NCBI GenBank assembly: GCA_043758775.1
Contig: JAYVMU010000036.1
Location: forward strand, 1 to 45,291
Reading direction: 5' to 3'
DNA from: JACMMS01 sp043758775
GTDB lineage: Bacteria; Pseudomonadota; Gammaproteobacteria; Burkholderiales; Methylophilaceae
DNA: 45,291 nt
Of this stretch, positions 33,740 through 42,581 are shown in pieces. The position numbers and the translations under genes are program-made. The notes beneath the pieces are model-generated. The model made no database searches and had not been told where the DNA came from. It was given only the letters and a program-made list of their open reading frames with translations. Numbering within the stretch: the stretch's first letter is position 1; each line of letters starts with the position of its first letter.

Positions 33740-34285
33740 ATGCGAAGTCAGTTGATGAACAAAAGTTCGGCTTTATTGTTAAGTTTTTTCTTTATGGCCG
33801 CTATAACTGGTTGTGCTAGTAATGGTGCAAGTCGCGGTGTCATCGTACAAAATGCTTTGCCACCCATAGACATGAATAGTGCGATTTATGAAATACCTGT
33901 GGCGCCGAATGTGAGCTATCAGGATGTAGTGGATAGCCTTAAAATTATTTCAGAAGGTAAAAACTTTGTAAATCCAGCTAATTTTCCTATTGGTGACAAT
34001 ATGAGGAAGCGTGGCCAAGACCCAGGGGGAGCCTTGGAAGTGCATGCAATTTGCAATTTGGGCTTAGGTGCTGAAATTTTACTGGATCATCCAGAGTTCG
34101 TGGTATTTGCGCCATGCCGCATTGGCTTGTATGAAAGAAAAGGTCAGCTTTATTTGGGTTTAGATCGCCCAACCTACGACCTGAAAAGTATTAAAAACCC
34201 AACTGCACGCGCTAAAAATGCTGCGCAAGAACTAGAAAACGCTTTGATTGAGATTATGGTTAAAGCTAGTCACGGCGATATATAA
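33740..34285 (+). CDS. DUF302-domain lipoprotein
   Basis: A 181-residue exported lipoprotein: the signal sequence ends in AITGC with the lipid-modified Cys at about residue 25. The mature part resembles DUF302: a YEIPVAPNVSYQDVVDSL strand-helix, then ALEVHAICNLGLGAEILL and DHPEFVVFAPCRIGLYERKG, where the ICN and PCR positions are family hallmarks. Two Cys remain in the mature domain after the lipobox. The function of the family is unknown; the fold is that of TT1751. ATG 33740 has AAGGAG 5 nt upstream, better than the GTG two codons earlier. It follows cysB by 9 nt, so it may be co-transcribed. Confidence 0.85.
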   Translation: MRSQLMNKSSALLLSFFFMAAITGCASNGASRGVIVQNALPPIDMNSAIYEIPVAPNVSYQDVVDSLKIISEGKNFVNPANFPIGDNMRKRGQDPGGALEVHAICNLGLGAEILLDHPEFVVFAPCRIGLYERKGQLYLGLDRPTYDLKSIKNPTARAKNAAQELENALIEIMVKASHGDI

Positions 34286-34297
34286 GAAAGTAATCAA

Positions 34298-34856
34298 ATG
34301 TCAGAGCCCATTTTAATCGCCCAAAACAATAATATTAGTAGCTACATTTTGCCACGCCGTGGCGAATCGCCACGGCTTAATTGCTGGCGCAACTGGGACT
34401 GGTAAAACCGTGACATTGCAGACGCTGGCCGAGGGCTTTTCCAAGCTTGGCGTGCCCGTGTTTATGGCCGATGTTAAAGGTGATTTAGCTGGCATGAGTC
34501 AGGCTGGTGGTGGTAATGCCAAGATTGATGCACGGGTTAAAAAAGATGCAGAGCGTGCCGCTACCATAAAAAACTCTGTCATTTATGGGCATTATGAAAA
34601 TGTCGTTGACCGTGAATCGGCCTACGAAAAGTTAAAAGGCCGTGCTGCTGACTCTGTTACCTCTGTGGAAGAGGGCGGTGGATTCAGTTGGGGTGGCATG
34701 CTAGGCGATATATTAGGAGGTTCTAACAAAAATTCAGGTCGCGGAGATAGTATTTTTAAGGCAACAGCTAAATCAGCCGCCCGAGCGGTAGGTTCGCAAC
34801 TGGGACGAAGTGTTGTGCGAGGAGTACTGGGCTCACTATTTGGCGGAAAGAAGTAA
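34298..34856 (+). pseudogene. DUF853 (YjgR/HerA-like ATPase) remnant: frameshift plus ~1 kb internal deletion
   Basis: The intact family is about 500 residues. Here ATG 34298 starts the usual MSEPILIAQNN, but after YILPR the frame shifts: four bases (CGTG) stand where one codon is expected, and the original frame stops soon after. The second frame continues from GTG 34359 as ANRHGLIAGATGTGKTVTLQ, the normal Walker A region, up to QAGGGNAKIDARVKK. It then jumps directly to DAERAATIKNSVIYGHYENV and VDRESAYEKLKGRA, which belong near the C-terminus of the family, and ends VRGVLGSLFGGKK. About 330 residues including Walker B are missing, in frame. The retained 165-residue piece could in principle be made from the GTG, but no function is expected. 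Confidence 0.85.
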
Positions 34857-34866
34857 GAGCAAACCC

Positions 34867-36543
34867 ATGACTGATATCGAAATTGCCCAAGCCTGCAAGT
34901 TAAAGCCTATTGCTGAAGTTGCAGCAAAGCTCGGTATTGCAGTTGACGACATAGAATTTTATGGCAAATATAAAGCTAAATTAGCTCAAGCATTAATCAA
35001 TAAATTAGCGGACAACAAGCAAGCCAATGGCAAGCTCATTCTCGTTACCGCCATTAGCCCTACCCCTGCGGGTGAAGGCAAAACCACGACGACTATTGGT
35101 TTGGCAGATGCACTGAATCAGACCATAAGCCACTTGGGTAAACGTGCTGTCATTTGCATCCGTGAGCCTTCCATGGGCCCAGTGTTTGGGCTGAAAGGTG
35201 GCGCTACAGGTGGCGGTTATGCACAAATTGCACCGATGGAAGATATTAATTTACATTTTACCGGCGATTTTCATGCTATTGGTGCAGCCAATAACTTATT
35301 GGCGGCATTGATTGATAACCATATTTATCAGGGCAATACTCTACAGATCAATCCTGAGCGCATTACTTGGCGTCGCTGTTTAGATGTGAATGATCGTGCT
35401 TTGCGTCATGTGACGGTGGGTGACGGCGAATTTAAACGCGAAACAGGTTTTGATATTGTGGTCGCAACCGAAGTCATGGCCATTTTTTGTTTAGCCACAT
35501 CTTTAAGTGATTTACAGCAACGATTAGGTAAGATTCAAGTAGCGCATTCGTACCAGAATACGCCCATTTTTGCCAGCGATTTAAAGGCTGAAGGCGCGAT
35601 GACTGCGCTGTTAAAAGATGCTTTCCAGCCTAATCTGGTGCAAACACTTGAGCATACACCAGCCATCGTGCATGGCGGCCCATTTGCTAATATCGCACAT
35701 GGATGCAATTCGGTTGTTGCCACAAAAACAGCATTGAAGTTGGCTGATTATGTGGTGACAGAAGCCGGTTTCGGTGCAGATTTAGGCGCAGAAAAATTTA
35801 TTGATATCAAGTGTCGACAAACGGATTTAAAACCAACAGTGGTGGTGTTGGTCGCCACAGTGCGTGCCCTTAAGTATCATGGTGGTGTTGATGTTAAGGC
35901 CTTAAATGGCGAAAATCTGGATGCCTTAAAATCGGGTTTATGTAATCTTGAACGCCATATCCATAACCTACATCAGCACTTTGGTTTGCGAGTGATTGTA
36001 GCGATTAATTATTTTGCTACTGATACACAAGCAGAGCTGAATTTGTTGAAAGCTGAAACTGAAAAACTAGGCGCAAAAGCCATTGTTTGTAAACACTGGG
36101 CACAAGGTGGAAAGGGCGCTTTAGATTTGGCGAAAGAAGTATTGGCGAGTATTGAACGGCCTGATACTCATGCTTTTAAATTGCTTTATGACAGCAAGTT
36201 GCCCATTCTACAAAAAATAGAAACCATTGCAAAAAATATCTATGGTGCAAGCGAAGTGATATTGTCGGCCTCTGCTAGCGCTACATTAGCGGCTTTAGAG
36301 AGCGAGTATCAATATTTCTCCGTGTGTATTGCAAAAACACAGTACTCATTCTCTTCTGACCCCAGTTTGCGTGGTGCTCCTACTGGCCACACACTGAATG
36401 TTCGCGAGTTGCGCTTATCGCGTGGCGCAGGGTTTATCGTTGCCATTTGTGGTGATGTGATGACCATGCCCGGTCTGCCAAAAACTCCTGCCAGTGAGCG
36501 TATCGGCGTTAATAGTGAAGGCAAGATTACGGGTTTGTCTTAA
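34867..36543 (+). CDS. fhs: Formate-tetrahydrofolate ligase
   Basis: ATP-dependent formation of 10-formyl-tetrahydrofolate from formate, linking formate from C1 oxidation to folate-based biosynthesis; in methylotrophs also called ftfL. It has 558 residues, the usual length. The nucleotide-binding loop is TPTPAGEGKTTTTIGLAD (about 65-82). REPSMGPVFGLKGGATGGGY and ILSASASATLAALE follow, and FIVAICGDVMTMPGLPKTPA is the conserved C-terminal active-site segment. The start at ATG 34867 (MTDIEIAQ) is chosen; the same frame is open upstream over the DUF853 remnant only by chance. It begins 10 nt after that remnant. Confidence 0.97.
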   Translation: MTDIEIAQACKLKPIAEVAAKLGIAVDDIEFYGKYKAKLAQALINKLADNKQANGKLILVTAISPTPAGEGKTTTTIGLADALNQTISHLGKRAVICIREPSMGPVFGLKGGATGGGYAQIAPMEDINLHFTGDFHAIGAANNLLAALIDNHIYQGNTLQINPERITWRRCLDVNDRALRHVTVGDGEFKRETGFDIVVATEVMAIFCLATSLSDLQQRLGKIQVAHSYQNTPIFASDLKAEGAMTALLKDAFQPNLVQTLEHTPAIVHGGPFANIAHGCNSVVATKTALKLADYVVTEAGFGADLGAEKFIDIKCRQTDLKPTVVVLVATVRALKYHGGVDVKALNGENLDALKSGLCNLERHIHNLHQHFGLRVIVAINYFATDTQAELNLLKAETEKLGAKAIVCKHWAQGGKGALDLAKEVLASIERPDTHAFKLLYDSKLPILQKIETIAKNIYGASEVILSASASATLAALESEYQYFSVCIAKTQYSFSSDPSLRGAPTGHTLNVRELRLSRGAGFIVAICGDVMTMPGLPKTPASERIGVNSEGKITGLS

Positions 36544-36577
36544 GTTACTATAGGCCGCTTAAGATATTTAAAGATTT

Positions 36578-37147
36578 ATGGAAATCATTACTCAATCTGG
36601 CTTTGCCGAGCAAACCATCACTAAATCGCGCTTTATCGCGTTCGCTACTTATTGTGCTGATGAGCGTGCGGTGGGGGCAGCTTTGCGCGCGTTTGCTGCA
36701 CAACACGCAAATGCTCATCATCTTGCTTACGGTTTTCGTGTTAAAACGCCTGATGGCATCGTGCAACGCTTTTCAGATGCGGGCGAGCCATCGGGTACAG
36801 CGGGCGTGCCTATTTTAAAGCTGGTTGAAGGTCGTTATTTAGTGAATATAGCGATTGCAGTAATTCGCTATTATGGTGGCATTAATTTAGGTACAGGTGG
36901 TTTGGCACGCGCTTACGGCGGCACCGCTAAATTAGCGCTTGATGCTGCAAAATTTGCACCATTCGTCGAGCTGATACGAATAAAACTGGTGGTTGAGTAC
37001 AATCGATTTGATGAGCTGGTTCGCGATTTAGCTAAGATAAATGGTGAAGTTGTCGATAAAACTTTCGCCAATCAGGTCACCGTCATCGCGAGCCTGCCGT
37101 TAGATAAAGCAGCAGATTTCGCACGCAAATTCCCTAATCTTTATTAA
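36578..37147 (+). CDS. YigZ/IMPACT family protein
   Basis: A 189-residue member of the UPF0029/IMPACT family. The N-terminal domain has TKSRFIAFATYCADE, NAHHLAYGFRV and the signature FSDAGEPSGTAGVPIL, followed by VIRYYGGINLGTGGLARAYGG. A second ferredoxin-like domain (about 130-189) covers the rest. The bacterial proteins have no agreed function; the fold has been compared with nucleic-acid-binding domains and the eukaryotic homologue affects Gcn2 control. It lies 34 nt after fhs on the same strand and converges on the M48 gene. Confidence 0.93.
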   Translation: MEIITQSGFAEQTITKSRFIAFATYCADERAVGAALRAFAAQHANAHHLAYGFRVKTPDGIVQRFSDAGEPSGTAGVPILKLVEGRYLVNIAIAVIRYYGGINLGTGGLARAYGGTAKLALDAAKFAPFVELIRIKLVVEYNRFDELVRDLAKINGEVVDKTFANQVTVIASLPLDKAADFARKFPNLY

Positions 37148-37165
37148 ACTTTAGTGGCTTGTAGC

Positions 37166-38068
37166 TTATTTCAGTTTATACAAGCGTTCAGCCAAGGTTT
37201 TACCAGTAACATTATCCATACTGCTACCAACAGCATCGCCAAGCTTGGCTAAACGTTCATCAGGCGCTGGATGAGTTTTAAATAATAAGGCTACGCTGCT
37301 ATCTGCCGGATTAGTTTGGCCTAAAGTTTGTAACACTTCACTTAAACCAAATGGCTCATAGCCTGCGCGGGTGGCTAATACCATACCTACACTATCAGCT
37401 TCAAATTCTGCATCTTTATCTAAACTGCGTGCGCTAATTTCTGCGCCACTACCAATTATCTTTTGAATTGATTCGTTGTTTTTACCCAGTTTTCCACCAA
37501 GAAAATTGGCGCCAATATTCAGTAACTGTTGTTTCTGTAGGACTTTTAATTGGTGTTTTTTGACGACGTGAGCAATTTCGTGACCTAAAACGCCAGCTAA
37601 TTGCGCTTCGTTTTCTAGTTTGCGATACAAGCCTTTGGTAATAAGTACATAGCCACCAGGTGCAGAGAAGGCATTCAGGTCATCTGATTCAATGACGCCA
37701 AAGTGCCAGGGTAAATCAGCGCGCTCACTTTGACTGGCTACCCAGCGCCCAACAGAATTGACGTATTTTTGTAAAGCAGAGTCTTTTACCAATGGTGCAG
37801 CACCTAAAATATTGCCAGTGATTTCACGACCCAGCGCGATTTCTTCTGCTTTTGATGGCCTTTTCCAGTTGATTACTGGCTGGTTTGCGGTATTTGCATC
37901 AGTGCTAGCAGTGTTTGCATTAGTTTCAGCGGCTTTATCTTGCTGTTGTTCTTTAATCACATCTTTAAGTTTATTAAAATCAAAAGCAAAACTGTTGCAT
38001 GTGACACCAGAAAATATGGCAGAAATTAGCAAGGTAGAAGTTATTTTTTTAAATTGAGACGTTGGCAT
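37166..38068 (-). CDS. Periplasmic M48-family zinc metalloprotease
   Basis: A 300-residue exported protease. Residues 1-29 look like a signal peptide (ISAIFSGVTCNSFAF). A low-complexity Gln/Ala/Asn/Thr linker follows (40-65). The peptidase domain has HEIAH at 163-167 with the third zinc ligand Glu221 in the ExxAD motif (EFEAD), preceded by NAFSAPGGYVLITKGLYRKL, a stretch typical of the BepA/LoiP-like M48 group. THPAPDERLAKL near the end is conserved too. In relatives these enzymes degrade misfolded envelope proteins. It is the last gene of a set with an SH3-like secreted protein (1 base overlap at 38068) and a CHASE2 membrane protein. Confidence 0.92.
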   Translation of the reverse strand: MPTSQFKKITSTLLISAIFSGVTCNSFAFDFNKLKDVIKEQQQDKAAETNANTASTDANTANQPVINWKRPSKAEEIALGREITGNILGAAPLVKDSALQKYVNSVGRWVASQSERADLPWHFGVIESDDLNAFSAPGGYVLITKGLYRKLENEAQLAGVLGHEIAHVVKKHQLKVLQKQQLLNIGANFLGGKLGKNNESIQKIIGSGAEISARSLDKDAEFEADSVGMVLATRAGYEPFGLSEVLQTLGQTNPADSSVALLFKTHPAPDERLAKLGDAVGSSMDNVTGKTLAERLYKLK

Positions 38069-38583
38069 TATTTAGCGCCCTTACTTGAAAAATAGCTAAA
38101 TTTCATGGCTTGCAATTTGCCCGCATCAGCGAATTTTTTGCCTTCTGCTGCACTTTGCGTATAGCTTTCCATGGCCTTCATTTCTTCTTCATTAAACTTT
38201 GCCCCTTTGAGTTCTTCTGCACTTAAGCCCCGCACCCCCGTGGTGGATACGACTTGCCCGGTACCGGATCGGCCACTTGCCAAGTCCAGTACATCCTTAG
38301 TATTGCTGGTCGTGTTGATAGTGCCGCGTTTGACAGATAAAATTCGCACCCATCCGGTCGACTTCACGGTTTTTACTTGCAGCCACGCACCTTTTTTTAC
38401 GATGATTTCCAGTGCATCACCACGCGCCAGATTGCCCACGGTTTTTGCATCGTTAAAAGGCTCTGCACGCAGGCTGTCGGCTTTGAGTGCCGAGCCGGTG
38501 TCCGCCGCTAAGACTAATTGCGGTGACAGAGTGAGTGCTGGGATTAACCCCAATAAGCTGAGCAAAAATAACTTTTTATTCAT
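38068..38583 (-). CDS. Secreted bacterial SH3-domain protein
   Basis: A 171-residue exported protein. MNKKLFLLSLLGLIPALTLS plus PQLVLAA is a clear signal peptide. An SH3b-like domain (about 33-85) contains SLRAEPFNDAKTVGNLARGD and GAWLQVKTVKSTGWV. The remainder has LASGRSGTGQVVSTTGVRGL and a helical, charged tail (EELKGAKFNEEEMKAMESY), a pattern seen in proteins found next to M48 proteases. The binding partner is unknown; peptidoglycan or the neighbouring proteins are possible. ATG 38583 is chosen since the upstream frame (to 38622) would bury the signal peptide. Its stop overlaps the M48 ATG by one base. Confidence 0.87.
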   Translation of the reverse strand: MNKKLFLLSLLGLIPALTLSPQLVLAADTGSALKADSLRAEPFNDAKTVGNLARGDALEIIVKKGAWLQVKTVKSTGWVRILSVKRGTINTTSNTKDVLDLASGRSGTGQVVSTTGVRGLSAEELKGAKFNEEEMKAMESYTQSAAEGKKFADAGKLQAMKFSYFSSKGAK

Positions 38584-38637
38584 TTGGTCGTTCCTAATGA
38601 TGTATGACTTTAAACAATGCATTGATTTCAGGTCAAA

Positions 38638-40341
38638 TTAAATGGGTTTGATATTCTCATGCTCTAGCTTAATCACGGCTTGTGCAAACAAGCTACGCCA
38701 CTGACTCGCTGCCAGCGTATCTGCATTGAGCAAGCCTTCATGTTGGATATAACGCACTCCAGTCTGGGTTGGTAGACCTATACCACGCAAAATACCTTCC
38801 AGTTGATTGCCAAGTTGCGCTGCATCCTCTTTAGCGGCTTGCGCATATTCCGGCTTTGTATCTGCGTACATCCAAATCACGATGACCATATCGCCAAATA
38901 AGCCCCAAATTCCACTTTGCAAGCCTTTAAGCACTTCTACGCTATTAGGCGTACGACTAGCAAGTTCCAAGCTACGTTTAATTTTTTTTAGTGATGAATT
39001 CGTTAATGGCTCTTGGCTTTCTACCACAATCGGCATGATTAATACATGCGATTCTGTGCCATCTGCTTTGACACCAAATGCTAGCCAGCGTTGCAGGGCG
39101 CGGTCCGTAGCTAAAGCATAGACTTTTGCAATACTGAAATAACCGACTGCCCAAATAATAGGACCAGTTAAATCCAAGTAAAAATTGGTGAAATTAATGC
39201 CTATGTAAGATAGCACCAGCAGGCCAATTTGGCTGGAACTGAATATCTTATTGAAACGGTCGCGGTCCACGCCAAAGTAAAACGCAGTCGTGGTAAGCCA
39301 AACCAGCAATAAGCTAAGTAAAATATAAGACAGCTTACCGCGCCATACATGCAGGTAATCGTTATGTTTGACATTATCAATAGCGGTCGCCAATATCTCA
39401 ACGCCAGGATATGCTTTCGCCATGGCGGTGGCTTTAACGTCAAACAGTGAAGGCGCGGTAGAGCCAATAATGACAATTTTATTAGTGAATTCAGTTTGGG
39501 AGCGTTTTTTAACTTTGTTGCCCATGTCTTGCATAACATCGCTAAATGTCACATATGGGTAAGTAAAGGGCTTACCGCGCCAGTTCATCAGCATGTTTTG
39601 TGGCAGCGTTGCTGTCGGATTGGGTTGTACATAGTTGCCAACAATTATGGGCAATGAAGGCAGGCGCCAGCCTTTTTCGTCACGATACAAGCGATACTCA
39701 CGCACAATGCCATCTTTATCTTGGTAGATATTATGTGTGCCTAAATGTTTGGTATTAAGTACCGCTGCAAAGTGTGGTAAAACTACGGCAATAGTGGCCG
39801 TAGGGTCTAAGGTTGAATTGGCAGATGCTGGCGAGTGCAGAATGCCAGGAATGTCGCTCGGTTTTACTTGGCTTAACTTGTCCTGTGTTTCTGGTAGGCG
39901 TAAAAATGGAAAGAACGTATTACTAGTACCGGCAATCACGTCATTAAAATAGGCATCGCTATCAGGGTTGTAGATATCCGCATCGCTAAATAGAATATCA
40001 AACACAATGGCTTTAGGATGTTGTGCCTCAATGTTCTCTACAAACTCACCAAATACCTGACGCGGCCAAGGCCAGCGACCATAGTCTTTCGCCATCGCAC
40101 TCAGGCTGGCCTCATTCACATCGACAATCACAATATCTGCATCTGGTTTTGGCGTGAAGATGCGATTTTTTACCATGAAATCAAACGCTTTGTCGCGCAT
40201 GTTTTCACCCTGATGGAAAACCCCTGCATCTAGCAAGACTAATAAAGTAAATAGCGTCGCTAGATATAAATAAAAATTGTTGCGCAGCTTACGCGTGATA
40301 TTGGCCAGCCATTGTCCAATAAGCAGTTTGAGTTTGAGCAT
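38638..40341 (-). CDS. CHASE2-domain membrane sensor with an unrecognised output domain
   Basis: A 567-residue membrane protein. Segment 1 is about 22-42. A large periplasmic CHASE2 domain follows (45-325), with DIVIVDVNEASLSAMAKDYG and RWPWPRQVFGEFVENI, AIVFDILFSD, MLMNWRG and KIVIIGSTAPSLFDVKATAM. Three closely spaced membrane segments (about 336-357, 371-388, 391-410) come next, the standard CHASE2 topology. The cytoplasmic part (411-567) is not a recognisable cyclase, kinase or GGDEF domain. It reads like a small alpha/beta domain (SHVLIMPIVVESQEPLT, GLFGDMVIVIWMYADT). CHASE2 proteins are envelope sensors, usually joined to cyclases or kinases. The SH3 gene starts 54 nt downstream on the same strand. 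Confidence 0.85.
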   Translation of the reverse strand: MLKLKLLIGQWLANITRKLRNNFYLYLATLFTLLVLLDAGVFHQGENMRDKAFDFMVKNRIFTPKPDADIVIVDVNEASLSAMAKDYGRWPWPRQVFGEFVENIEAQHPKAIVFDILFSDADIYNPDSDAYFNDVIAGTSNTFFPFLRLPETQDKLSQVKPSDIPGILHSPASANSTLDPTATIAVVLPHFAAVLNTKHLGTHNIYQDKDGIVREYRLYRDEKGWRLPSLPIIVGNYVQPNPTATLPQNMLMNWRGKPFTYPYVTFSDVMQDMGNKVKKRSQTEFTNKIVIIGSTAPSLFDVKATAMAKAYPGVEILATAIDNVKHNDYLHVWRGKLSYILLSLLLVWLTTTAFYFGVDRDRFNKIFSSSQIGLLVLSYIGINFTNFYLDLTGPIIWAVGYFSIAKVYALATDRALQRWLAFGVKADGTESHVLIMPIVVESQEPLTNSSLKKIKRSLELASRTPNSVEVLKGLQSGIWGLFGDMVIVIWMYADTKPEYAQAAKEDAAQLGNQLEGILRGIGLPTQTGVRYIQHEGLLNADTLAASQWRSLFAQAVIKLEHENIKPI

Positions 40342-40446
40342 AGTTGAAGCCTAAAGTCGCCAGTATTTAGTCTATAGTTTTACAGAGTTTCAGTTTAGCA
40401 GGCTTTGCTAAGTTTATAGCCAGCCTGCATCGGTTATAATCGCGCT

Positions 40447-41796
40447 ATGAACGATATTATTTTAATTATTTTTGGTTTGCTAAGTTTGATATTGCTGGCT
40501 TGGTTGGTATGGCAAAGCTTAACTAATAATGCGGCTCAACAAGCTCTGCAATTAGCACAAACTCTGGAAGAAAAACATCGCGCCATGTTGCTGGATTTGC
40601 ATGATAGCCTGAATAAACTAGGTGACCGATTAAGTGTAAATTCACATGAGGCTAGCGAACGCTTGCGTGTAAGCGTTGCACAAGAACTGCAATCCACGCG
40701 TGATGCCATGCAAACTTTGCAATTGTCACAGGCGGAGAGTTTAGGCAAAACGCGTGAAGCGGTACTGGAAAAGCTGCACACTACTTTATCTGACCAAGGC
40801 AAAGCGCAGCAGGAGCTGATACAAAGCACCATGCGTAACGCCACGCTACAGCTTACATTAAGCATTGAAACGCTCACCAAAGCGGTGGATGGCCGCTTAG
40901 AACAAATCGGCGGTAAAGTATCTGAACGCTTGGATGAAGGCTTTAAGAAAACCAATGAAACGTTTATTAGCGTCATGGAACGTTTGGCGACGATTGATGA
41001 AGCGCAAAAGAAAATTGATGGCTTAACGACCAATGTCGTCAGCCTGCAAGAATTATTAGGTGATAAGCGCTCACGTGGCGCATTTGGTGAAGTACAGTTA
41101 GAAGGTTTGGTGCGGAATGTCTTGCCCACTAACTCGTTTGCTATGCAATACAGCTTGCCCAATGGCACACGTGTAGATTGTGCCTTATTTCTGCCGGAAC
41201 CTACAGGCATGGTAACGGTAGATAGTAAATTTCCGCTGGAGAATTATCACCGCATGTTTGATAAAACGCTGTCAGCCGCCGAGCAACTGTTGGTGGGTAA
41301 GCAATTTAAAGCCGATATTAAAAAGCACGTAGATGATATTGCCAGTAAGTATATTATTGCCGATGTGACAAGCGATGGCGCAGTGATGTTTATCCCTGCA
41401 GAGGCAGTATTTGCCGAGATACATGCGTACCATCAGGATGTGATTGATTATGCGATGGCAAAACGCGTGTGGGTGGTTTCGCCCACCACACTAATGGCGG
41501 TGTTAAATACCGCACGTGCGGTGCTAAAAGATGTCGAAACACGTAAGCAAGTGCATATTATTAAGGAAGAGTTAGGTAAGTTAGGTAAAGAATTTGGCCG
41601 TTTTGATACACGGATGAAAAAACTGGCTGACCATATACGCCAAGCACATGAGGATGCCGTAGATGTGCAAACCACCAGCCAGAAAATATCACGTAGGTTT
41701 GCCCAGATTGAGCGTGTTGAGTTGGCAGATAAACCTTCAAGCACGCCAGATTTATTGGATTTGGTAGACGATGTTAGAGAAGATGAGGAAACTTAA
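40447..41796 (+). CDS. rmuC: DNA recombination protein RmuC
   Basis: Nuclease-like protein that limits inversions at short inverted repeats in E. coli. An N-terminal membrane segment (about 3-22) is followed by a long coiled-coil (25-200, heptad-rich with many Gln, Glu and Leu). The RmuC domain (about 200-420) comes next and contains LLGDKRSRGAFGEVQLEGLV, VDSKFPLENYHRMFD, AVMFIPAEAVFAEIHAYH and KRVWVVSPTTLMAVL, all family signatures. Its 449 residues are normal. It is divergent from the CHASE2 gene with 105 nt between, and moaD begins on the base after its stop. Confidence 0.96.
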   Translation: MNDIILIIFGLLSLILLAWLVWQSLTNNAAQQALQLAQTLEEKHRAMLLDLHDSLNKLGDRLSVNSHEASERLRVSVAQELQSTRDAMQTLQLSQAESLGKTREAVLEKLHTTLSDQGKAQQELIQSTMRNATLQLTLSIETLTKAVDGRLEQIGGKVSERLDEGFKKTNETFISVMERLATIDEAQKKIDGLTTNVVSLQELLGDKRSRGAFGEVQLEGLVRNVLPTNSFAMQYSLPNGTRVDCALFLPEPTGMVTVDSKFPLENYHRMFDKTLSAAEQLLVGKQFKADIKKHVDDIASKYIIADVTSDGAVMFIPAEAVFAEIHAYHQDVIDYAMAKRVWVVSPTTLMAVLNTARAVLKDVETRKQVHIIKEELGKLGKEFGRFDTRMKKLADHIRQAHEDAVDVQTTSQKISRRFAQIERVELADKPSSTPDLLDLVDDVREDEET

Positions 41797-42051
41797 ATGA
41801 TTAAAGTACTTTATTTTGCACGGCTGAAAGAATCGCTCAATTATTCTACTGAAGAAATGGCATTGCCTGGCAATATTAAAACGATATTACAGCTTAAGTC
41901 ACATTTGGCTGCACGTGGTGATACTTGGGCAAGTATATTTTCTGGTAAACAAGTGGTACGCGCTGCAATCAATCATGCGTTAGTAGATGATACTGAAATT
42001 ATTCGAGCCGGTGATGAAGTTGCATTTTTCCCACCAGTAACAGGTGGATAG
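41797..42051 (+). CDS. moaD: Molybdopterin synthase sulfur-carrier subunit
   Basis: An 84-residue ubiquitin-like protein whose C-terminal Gly-Gly (FFPPVTGG) is adenylated and thiocarboxylated, then donates sulfur to precursor Z. It starts IKVLYFARLKESLN, the standard MoaD first strand. The ATG follows the rmuC stop with no gap, and GAGGAA inside the rmuC end serves as ribosome site, so translation is coupled. moaE follows after 15 nt. Confidence 0.96.
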   Translation: MIKVLYFARLKESLNYSTEEMALPGNIKTILQLKSHLAARGDTWASIFSGKQVVRAAINHALVDDTEIIRAGDEVAFFPPVTGG

Positions 42052-42066
42052 GCAGTAGGATTTAAG

Positions 42067-42516
42067 ATGACAGTTAGAGTTCAGGAAAATGATTTCGATG
42101 TCGGTGCAGAGCTGGCATTGTTGCGTGGAAATCGCTCTGATATAGGTGCAATTTCGACCTTTGTTGGCCTGGTGCGAGATGCAAATCACGGATCAATTGT
42201 ATCAAATATGACGCTTGAACATTATCCCGGTATGACCGAAAAAGCTTTAGAGGCGATTATTAAACAGGCTAAAGCACGTTGGAGCATGATAGATGCTTTG
42301 ATTATCCATCGAGTAGGCTTGCTGCAGGTGGGTGAGCAGATCGTATTTGTCGCGGTAACTAGTCAGCATCGCGGTGACGCATTCGCCGCCTGTGAATTTA
42401 TGATGGACTATCTTAAAACGGAAGCGCCATTTTGGAAAAAAGAGCAAACAGAACAAGGTGCGCATTGGGTGGAAGCCAAAGTTACAGATGACACTGCGCG
42501 TGATCGTTGGAAATAA
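42067..42516 (+). CDS. moaE: Molybdopterin synthase catalytic subunit
   Basis: The large subunit of molybdopterin synthase, which inserts the dithiolene sulfurs for molybdenum cofactor. In 149 residues the family landmarks are GAISTFVGLVRDANHG, MTLEHYPGMTEKAL, IIHRVGLLQVGEQIVFVAVTS and HRGDAFAACEFMMDYLKTEAPFWKKE, the last containing the active-site Lys residues. Its position directly after moaD is the usual arrangement. The other moa genes are not in the window. Confidence 0.97.
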   Translation: MTVRVQENDFDVGAELALLRGNRSDIGAISTFVGLVRDANHGSIVSNMTLEHYPGMTEKALEAIIKQAKARWSMIDALIIHRVGLLQVGEQIVFVAVTSQHRGDAFAACEFMMDYLKTEAPFWKKEQTEQGAHWVEAKVTDDTARDRWK

Positions 42517-42581
42517 TAAGCAAAAACTGCTAAAAATATCGCAATCATGAAGGTGGTTGCAAATTACTCTAAGAAAAATTT

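Noticed and set aside
34810..34866. Upstream extension of the fhs frame
   Set aside because: These codons lie over the C-terminal end of the DUF853 remnant in another frame; the family starts at MTDIEIAQ.
38171..38641. Plus-strand open frame opposite the SH3-domain gene
   Set aside because: The minus strand encodes a signal peptide and SH3 domain; the plus frame has neither conserved features nor context.
40536..41210. Long minus-strand open frame (224 codons) inside rmuC
   Set aside because: It is antisense to a clear rmuC, has no recognisable domain, is rich in Cys/Ser as expected for a reverse reading of coiled-coil codons, and lacks a ribosome site.
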